Assembly: GCF_023898315.1 (NCBI RefSeq)
Contig: NC_064617.1
Location: forward strand, 710,541,202-710,605,201
DNA from: Schistocerca nitens
Taxonomy: Eukaryota > Arthropoda > Insecta > Orthoptera > Acrididae
DNA: 64,000 nt
Direction: 5' to 3'
The position numbers and the translations under genes are program-made. Below the pieces are notes generated by a model. The model did no database searches. It was not told the DNA's origin and saw only the letters and a list, made by a program, of their open reading frames with translations. The stretch's first letter is position 1, and each line of letters opens with the position of its first letter. This document shows, piece by piece, positions 58,553 to 64,000 of the stretch.

Positions 58553-59700
58553 CTACATCTACATCTACATCCATACTCCGCAAGCCACCTGACGGTGTGT
58601 GACGGAGGGTACCTTCAGTACCTCTATCGGTTCTCCCTTATATTCCAGTCTCGTATTGTTTGTGGAAAGAAGGATTGTCGGTATGCTTCTGTGTGGGCTC
58701 TAATCTCTCTGATTTTATCCTCATGGTCTCTTCGCGAGATATACGTAGGAGGGAGCAATATACTGCTTGACTCTTCGGGCCGGCTGGTGTGGCCGAGTTG
58801 TTCTAGGCGCCTCAGTCTGGAATCGCACGACCGCTACGGTCGCAGGTTCGAATCCTGCCTCGGACATGGATGTGTGTGATGTCCTTAGGTTAGTTAGGTT
58901 TAAGTAGTTCTAAGTTCTAGGGGACTGATGACCTCAGATGTTAAGTCCCACAGAGCTCAGAGCCATTTGAACCATTTGACTCTTCGGTGAAGGTATGTTC
59001 TCGAAACTTCAACAAAAGCCCGTACCGAGCTACTGAGCGTCTCTCCTGCAGAGTCTTCCACTGCAGTTTATCTATCATCTCCGTAACGCTTTCGCGATTA
59101 CTAAATGATCCTGTAACGACGCGCGCTGCTCTCGGTTGGATCTTCTCTCTCTCTTCTATCAACCCTATCTGGTACGGATCCGTACACTGCCGAGCAGTAC
59201 TCAAGCAGTGGGCGAACAAGCGTACTGTAACCTACTTCCTTTGTTTTCGGATTGCATTTCCTTAGGATTCTTCCAATGAATCTCAGTTTGGCATCTGCTT
59301 TACCGAAGATCAACTTTACATGATCATTCCATTTTAAATCACTCCTAATGCCTACTCCCAGATAATTTATGGAATTAACTGCTTCCAGTTGCTGACCTGC
59401 TATATTGTAGCTAATGATAAGGGATCTATCTTTCTGTGTATTCGCAGCACACTACACTTGTCCACATTGAGATTCAATTGCCATTCCCTGCACCATGCGT
59501 CAATTCGCTGCAGATCCTCCTGCATTTCAGTTCAATTTTCCATTGTTACAACCTCTCGATATACTACAGCATCATCTGCAAAAAGCCTCAGTGAACTTCC
59601 GATGTCATCCACAAGGTCATTTATGTATATTGTCAACAGCAACGGTCCTACGACACTCCCCTGAGGCACACCTGTAATCACTATTACTTCATGTAAGATG
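58553..59700 (-). mobile_element. LINE-A 3' part with RT catalytic region
   Basis: The minus strand reads 'VIVITGVPQGSVVGPLL', 'INDLVDDIGSSLRLFADDAV' and 'VYREVV' (59690-59540), then 'RFIGRILRKCNPKTKEVGYS' (59290-59200) and 'ARVVTGSFSN' (59130). The 3' end has three TACATC units at 58553-58570. It is the best preserved LINE-A 3' end in the window and is split by a SINE at 58779-58975. Confidence 0.88.
58779..58975 (+). repeat. tRNA-derived SINE with target site duplication
   Basis: About 197 bp, flanked by TTGACTCTTCGG at 58767-58778 and 58976-58987 (12-bp duplication). The tRNA-like head has an A box TGGCCGAGTTGT (58790-58801) and an exact B box GGTTCGAATCC (58845-58855); the layout resembles a class II (Leu/Ser) tRNA. 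The tail is TTAGGTTAGTTAGGTTTAAG and ends ACCATT. The duplication shows insertion into LINE-A after that element was fixed. Confidence 0.92.
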
Positions 59701-59943
59701 GCGATAGGCTGTCGCATTGAGCGGAGATTATGACGAAAAATATGGTTTTTGTAGCCAAAAGAGTGGGAAATAATACGGTGTAAAACCAAAAGACTTTCAG
59801 AAAAAAATGTTCTCCATTACTTACTGAACACACCTCATATACTGTGAAATTTTCCATGCAAAGCGGGGGACTGCTAAGCTCCCAATCTCTGTCCTAATTT
59901 TCAACTGTGCAGCTGCATAGCCGGTTGCTGCATCACGGCTTAC
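59701..59943. other. Intronic spacer, nothing recognised
   Basis: Lies between LINE-A and the first transporter exon; includes its donor GTAAGC at 59943-59938. Confidence 0.5.
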
Positions 59944-60315
59944 CGATGCTGTCGAATCCGACGAACGCGTAGAAGAGCGTAGCGGCGCCTGTGGTGACGC
60001 CAGCCAGGCCGTAGGGCAGGAAGCCGCCCATTACCCAGTTCTCGAAGCGGGCGTACCAGAAGCCGACGACGACGATGACGGCCATGACGGCCAGGTTGAC
60101 GACGGTGAGCAGGCTGTTGACGAGCGCCGAGCCCTTGACGCCGGCGGCGAGCAGCGCGGCGAACGCGACGCAGACGGCGGCGGCCAGGAAGTCCGGGTAG
60201 GGCGCGAGCAGCGGCTCGTGCATGCCGCCCGTCAGCGCCAGCGTGGCGTTGCTGATGGCGCGCCCCGACAGCGAGTCCACGTAGCCCGACCAGGCGCGCG
60301 CCACCGAAGCAGCCC
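59944..60315 (-). CDS. CAT amino acid transporter, first exon in window
   Basis: The acceptor GAGCAG|GGGCTG at 60315 and the donor ATCG|GTAAGC at 59944 bound 372 bp. It begins two bases into a codon and ends one base into the next, matching the following exon. It encodes 'AASVARAWSGYVDSLSG', then a luminal loop, 'YPDFLAAAVCVAFAALLAAG' (TM5), 'LVNSLLTVVNLAVMAVIVVV' (TM6) and 'GVTTGAATLFYAFVGFDSI' (TM7). 'SVARAWSGY' and 'NSLLT.VNL' are CAT landmarks. Very GC-rich. The preceding exon with TM1-3 is not in the window; the acceptor's pyrimidine tract is weak. Confidence 0.95.
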
Positions 60316-60400
60316 CTGCTCGCACACGCACACTCAGAACACGTCACGCGGCGGAGCGGCAGCAGCGGCCGGGAGGGGGGAAGCGCAGAACACTAACAGG

Positions 60401-60408
60401 CTCCTTCC
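60401..60408 (+). repeat. 8-bp target site duplication, left
   Basis: CTCCTTCC, repeated exactly at 62905-62912 on the outer side of the right terminus. Confidence 0.8.
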
Positions 60409-60587
60409 CATAGAGTAAATACCTCTGCAGTGAGCACTGCGTTCTGCGCATGTTGTCAACATTAAACCAAGATTGTCACGTGTTTTCGGGACTTCGCTGT
60501 GCGTGTGTGCTTTCTGCAGCGTTTGAAGTTAATAATATCAAGAGTTTTTGTTGTGTTTCACCGTAGATTGATAGTGTAATAGTGAGG

Positions 60588-60677
60588 GTGAATTGCTGTT
60601 GTAGCTACGGATGCAAGGAAAAATATGTGAAAGTAGGGATAGTAACATACTGGTGCTCTTCACCCAGACGATTCTAA
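60588..60677 (+). pseudogene. Possible THAP-like zinc-finger fragment
   Basis: The frame reads 'VNCCCSYGCKEKYVKVGIVT' and 'YWCSSPRRF', then a stop at 60675. The start resembles THAP domains of P-element transposases (C-x2-5-C with 'YGCK', then a region where 'FHxFP' is expected), but the later Cys/His pair is absent and there is no ATG. If real, it is the remains of the DNA-binding domain. Confidence 0.35.
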
Positions 60678-60819
60678 TAAAATATACAGGATGTATCATG
60701 TAGCTCTAATTATAGTTATCATATAATTAAGAGACACTGTATATGTTTAAAAATTTCGAGACGCATTATAATTAATGCTTGATTCTGTAGACCTATTTTT
60801 CTACGATTTTATGACTATA

Positions 60820-62118
60820 CAGGGTGAGTCACCTAACGTTACCGCTGGATATATTTCGTAAACCACATCAAATACTGACGAATCGATTCCACAGACCGAA
60901 CGTGAGGAGAGGGGCTAGTGTAATTGGTTAATACAAACCATAAAAAAATGCACGGAAGTATGTTTCTTAACACAAACCTACGTTTTTTTAAATGGAACCC
61001 CGTTAGTTTTGTTAGCACATCTGAACATATAAACAAATACGTAATCAGTGCCGTTTGTTGCATTGTAAAATGTTAATTACATCCAGAGATATTGTAACCT
61101 AAAGTTGACGCTTGAGTACCACTCCTCCGCTGTTCGATCGTGTGTATCGGATAGCACCGAATTACGTAGGGATCCAAAGGGAACGGTGATGGACCTTAGG
61201 TACAGAAGAGACTGGAACAGCACATTACGTCCACATGCTAACACCTTTTTATTGGTCTTTTTCACTGACGCACATGTACGTTACCATGAGGGGTGAGGTT
61301 CACGTACACACGTGGTTTCCGTTTTGAATTACGGAGTGGAATAGAGTGTGTCCCGACATGTCAGGCCAATAAGTGTTCAATGTGGTGGCCATCATTTGCT
61401 GCACACAACTGCAATCTCTGGCGTAATGAATGTCGTACACGCCGCAGTACATCTCGTGCAATGTCGCCGCAGGCTGCCACAATACGTTGTTTCACATCCT
61501 CTGGGGTTGTAGGCACATCACGGTCACATTCTCCTTTAACGTACCCCACAAAAATAAGTCCAGAGGTGTAACATCAGGAGAACGGGCTGGCCAATTTATG
61601 CGTCCTCCACGTCCTATGAAACGCCCGTCGAACGTGTACCTCACCCCTCATGGTAATGTACATGTGCGTCAGTGAAAAAGACCAATAAAAAGGTGTTAGC
61701 ATGTGGACGTAATGTGCTGTTCCAGTCTCTTCTGTACCTAAGGTCCATCACCGTTCCCTTTGTATCCCTACGTAATTCTGTGCTCTCCGATACACACGAT
61801 CGAACAGCGGAGGAGTGGTACTCAAGCGTCAACTTTAGGTTACATTATCTCCGGATGTAATTAACATTTTACAATGCAACAAACGGCACTGATTCCGTAT
61901 TTGTTTATATGTTCAGATGTGCTAACAAAACTAACGGGGTTCCATTTAAAAAAAAGTAGGTTTGTGTTAAAAAACATACTTCCGTGCATTTTTTTTATGG
62001 TTTGTATTAACCAGTTACACTAGCCCCTCCCCTCACGTTCGGTCTGTGGAATCGATTCGTCAGTATTTGATGTGGTTTACGAAATATATCCGGCGGTAAT
62101 GTTAGGTGACTCACCCTG
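60820..62118. mobile_element. Foldback transposon, 480-bp inverted arms, derived from a mariner-type element
   Basis: The arms 60820-61299 and 61639-62118 are inverted copies of about 480 bp with few mismatches. The outermost bases are CAGGGTGAGTCACCTAAC and TA flanks each end (60818-60819, 62119-62120). The 339-bp centre encodes, on the minus strand (about 61620-61370), a transposase C-terminus: 'DGRFIGRGGRINWPARSPD', 'PLDLFLWG' and, after a frameshift, 'DVLRRVRHSLRQRLQLCAAN'. This places it with the DD41D-like group. It is inserted within the P-like element. Confidence 0.9.
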
Positions 62119-62525
62119 TATAATAGATATTACGGCTCGTACAAAAACTTACAAACAATCGTTTCCTCTCGTAAATTTGCTAGTGGAACAGGAAAGGGAA
62201 TGGTTAGTTGTTTCAGCCAATATTATCCTCCATGCATTTATCAGTGACTTGTCGATTATGTATATAGATTACGCAGTCTACTATTTATTTAATAAACTGG
62301 CAGCAAATACGTAAAATGCGTTAAATAAATACTTCAAAGTGTCACCAGTAAGAAAAATTGTGCTTTAGGTCGCAAAAACGAGAAAATAAATACCCAGAAA
62401 TAGCAGAAAAAAGGACGAATTAGCAGAGATATAATCGCTAATGTGTCGCAAATTCGGTGTTTTTCGGACACTTGCAAAAGTACTAGCGTACTGTCAAGTC
62501 ATTTTGCAAGACTATCACTGCAAAA

Positions 62526-62720
62526 ATGTACGTCAGGTTCTGTAATACTATAAAGTGCCGTATCATACCAAAAACTACCAAAAATCGAGTGCATCTGAAC
62601 TGTGACACCCATCGCAAAGAAGCAGGATGTAATATCACTTGCCCTAAAAAGTTACGCAGCTGCTTTATTCCCGGTATCAAATGGATACTGTTAAAATGTC
62701 TGCGCAACATATATAAATAA
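62526..62720 (+). other. 64-codon open frame inside P-like element, unassigned
   Basis: Cys- and Lys-rich frame ('YVRFCNTIKCRIIPKTTKNR', 'EAGCNITCPKKLRSCF'). No family recognised; it may be residual transposase sequence or chance. Confidence 0.25.
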
Positions 62721-62904
62721 TCCACGACACGTTCGAAAAGAATCCGTCTGTACTAGGGATGTAGTGACATTCTAAATATACAGGGCGCTATACGGACAAA
62801 CACACGACGTCCCGAGAACACGTTACCACGCCGGCAATCTATGTTGACAACAGAAAATCTGTTCTGCGCATGTGAATGCTCACTCCAGAGATATTTACTC
62901 TATG

Positions 62905-62912
62905 CTCCTTCC
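62905..62912 (+). repeat. 8-bp target site duplication, right
   Basis: CTCCTTCC, exact match to 60401-60408. Confidence 0.8.
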
Positions 62913-63080
62913 CCCATCTCCCCCCCCCCCCCAAAAGGAGTGGGGGGGGGACTAGGGAGGGGTGGAGGAACAGGCTGGCGGCAGCCTTACTGCTGCTCTT
63001 CACCCAAACGATTCTAATAAAATATACAGGGTGTATCATAATTAAAGATGTAAACGCATACAGCTGAAAGTACACGATGG
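62913..63080. other. Homopolymer-rich spacer and MITE-like end
   Basis: A C run (about 62921-62932) and a G run (62943-62950) could pair as a hairpin around AAAAGGAGT. 62994-63040 repeats a segment also present at 60652-60700 and ends in a TATACAGGGTGTATCAT motif. Confidence 0.6.
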
Positions 63081-64000
63081 TTGAAGCAAGAAAATCTCGG
63101 CAAATGTAAGTCAGCATATGACTGTCTCCACAGACCTTCAGTATTAAAAATTTTAAGAAATCTAGGACTACATCCAAAAATAATTAAAATAATACAACTC
63201 ACTCTAACCAACACCAAATCAAAAGTGAAGTTTAGAGGAGAAATTTCGGAACCATTCCTCATAAAAACAGGCTTAAGACAAGGTGACTGCCTATCACCAT
63301 TACTGTTCAACTGTGCACTGGAATACATAATGAGAGAATGGTATAAGGACAATCCAAAGAGGATAAGAATTGGAAGTGCAAAAGATGATATTAGCTTAAA
63401 CTGCTTGGGATTCGCTGATGATTTTGCTCTCCTAGCCAACACCGTTCAAGAAGCCAGGCAACAAGTGAAATCACTACAAGAAATAGCAGAGAAATTAGGC
63501 CTTAGAATATCATTTGAAAAAACGGAGATTATGCTAACTGATCCACCACTTGCAAACAAAATTACAATAGGAGAACAGGAAATCAAAATTGTTGATAAAT
63601 TTAAATATTTAGGAGAAATAATAACATACAATCTAAATGAGAAGCCATCATCGCAGAATAGAATAAAAAAAACTGAACTATGCAAATTACATTACCAAAA
63701 CTACATACAACAAAAAAAGCCTATCTATAGATGCAAAATTAAAACACTACAAAACAGTTACACAACCAGAAATAACGTATGCAGCTGAAACTATCTTCAA
63801 AACAACTAATACAGCAGAAATTGACAGAATACTAAAAATAGAAAGAAGAATAATTAGGACATGTATAAATAAACAGTATAAAATAAACGGACATTGGAGA
63901 ATAGCATCAAATGAAACAGTATATAAGACAACAGAACCAGTCATGAGCACAATCACGAAGAAACACATCTCATTCTTTGGACATCTGATGAGAATTCCAG
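63081..64000 (+). mobile_element. Non-LTR retrotransposon RT, fifth LINE type, runs off window
   Basis: The frame 63081-63788 (235 codons) reads 'AYDCLHRPSVLKILRNLGLH', 'LIKTGLRQGDCLSPLLFNCA' and 'GFADDFALLANTV' (catalytic box at about 63412). It continues, after a shift near 63730, with 'TYAAETIFKTT', 'IERRIIRTCIN' and 'SFFGHLMRIP' to the edge. It begins mid-palm ('KSAYDCLHRP'), so it is 5' truncated. The motifs differ from the RTE, LINE-A, LINE-C and LINE-E copies here; the clade is not assigned (RTE-like in its 'GHLMR' tail). Confidence 0.85.

Larger units (their letters stand above)
11324..60315 (-). other. SLC7/CAT cationic amino acid transporter gene, 5' part outside window
   Basis: Gene span as assembled from six coding exons on the minus strand. 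The splice phases are consistent at all five junctions: 1 nt + 2 nt, 0, 0, 1+2 and 1+2. The product is a multi-pass plasma-membrane amino acid transporter of the APC superfamily, SLC7 CAT branch. About 523 residues are present out of roughly 620-680 expected. TM1-3 and the start codon are not in the window. Diagnostic segments are 'SVARAWSGYVDSL', 'FYAFVGFDSIATSGEEA', 'DGLLF', 'SIGTLLAYTIVSASVIVLRYRP' and 'FKVPYVPIIPSLSIF'. The subtype (CAT1/slimfast-like, CAT4-like or SLC7A14-like) cannot be settled by eye. The introns (6.8, 5.8, 8.7, 6.8 and 19.3 kb) are full of transposable elements. Confidence 0.9.
60409..62904. mobile_element. P-element-like DNA transposon (non-autonomous), carrying nested foldback
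   Basis: The ends are inverted repeats: CATAGAGTAAATACCTCTG at 60409 and the complement of 62904-62886 (CATAGAGTAAATATCTCTG). Similarity extends imperfectly for about 90 bp (TGTTGTCAAC/GTTGACAACA, CGTGTTTTCGGGAC/GTCCCGAGAACACG). An exact 8-bp duplication flanks it; 8 bp and CA..TG ends are typical of the P superfamily. A possible THAP-type zinc finger start lies at 60588-60674. Without the nested 1.3-kb foldback the element is about 1.2 kb, too short for a transposase. It sits 86 bp upstream of the acceptor at 60315. Confidence 0.7.

Noticed and set aside
58790-58860. Functional tRNA gene
   Set aside because: The boxes are good but the acceptor stem does not pair, and the sequence continues into a SINE body with target duplications.
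59940-60347. 135-codon minus-strand frame starting MTCSECACASRG
   Set aside because: Wrong frame of the first transporter exon; Arg-rich low-complexity reading typical of a GC-rich shadow.
61105-61296. Two mirrored 62-63-codon protein frames (also 61641-61860)
   Set aside because: Identical because they lie on the two inverted arms of the foldback element.

Overview
This window looks like nuclear DNA from an insect, most likely a large-genome orthopteran such as a grasshopper or locust. The reasons are long introns, a gene encoded in short exons with GT/AG splice sites, and dense layers of LINE, Tc1/mariner, Penelope-like and tRNA-derived SINE sequence. The Orthoptera assignment rests on remembered repeat families, notably the LINE with a 3' TACATC tail and the Leu/Ser-tRNA-like SINE. 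It has not been checked against a database.

The only host gene I can support lies on the minus strand and covers most of the window. It is a cationic amino acid transporter of the SLC7/CAT family. Six coding exons were located by translation and joined by splice phase, in transcription order: 60315-59944, 53115-52784, 46957-46712, 38015-37790, 31005-30844 and 11559-11324 (stop codon). All five junctions agree in phase. They give about 523 residues, from roughly TM4 to the C-terminus. The N-terminal part (TM1-3) lies beyond the right edge of the window. The introns total about 47 kb and are largely transposon sequence.

Layout from left to right. 1-5370: degenerate RTE LINE and two pieces of a second LINE (called LINE-A here). 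5371-9643: no recognised feature. 9644-11057: decayed Tc1-like element just downstream of the transporter stop codon. 11324-11559: last exon. 13085-17560: Jockey-type LINE split by a near-full-length RTE element with a 10-bp target duplication. 17905-24770: LINE-C, tandem SINE, LINE fragments and a long LINE-A copy. 27640-30760: Penelope-like element with a damaged GIY-YIG domain. 30844-31005: exon. 33519-34940: first Tc1 copy. 36296-37458: decayed Tc1-like element. 37790-38015: exon. 40640-46040: another LINE, interrupted by an RTE fragment and by a second Tc1 copy with an intact 340-residue transposase. 46712-46957: exon, with a third Tc1 copy ending 43 bp upstream of its acceptor. 48870-52270: decayed Tc1, LINE-A, and a mariner interrupted by RTE. 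52784-53115: exon. 53203-55605: Tc1-like and mariner remains. 55606-58443: LINE-C interrupted by a DD41D mariner-type element and a foldback MITE. 58553-59700: LINE-A with a SINE inserted. 59944-60315: exon. 60409-62904: P-element-like insertion with a perfect 8-bp duplication, itself carrying a 1.3-kb foldback element. 63081-64000: LINE reverse transcriptase running off the right edge.

The transposable elements do not form a functional pathway. Their interest is in their nesting (relative ages), in the one potentially autonomous Tc1 copy, and in how insertions close to splice sites might affect the transporter transcript.
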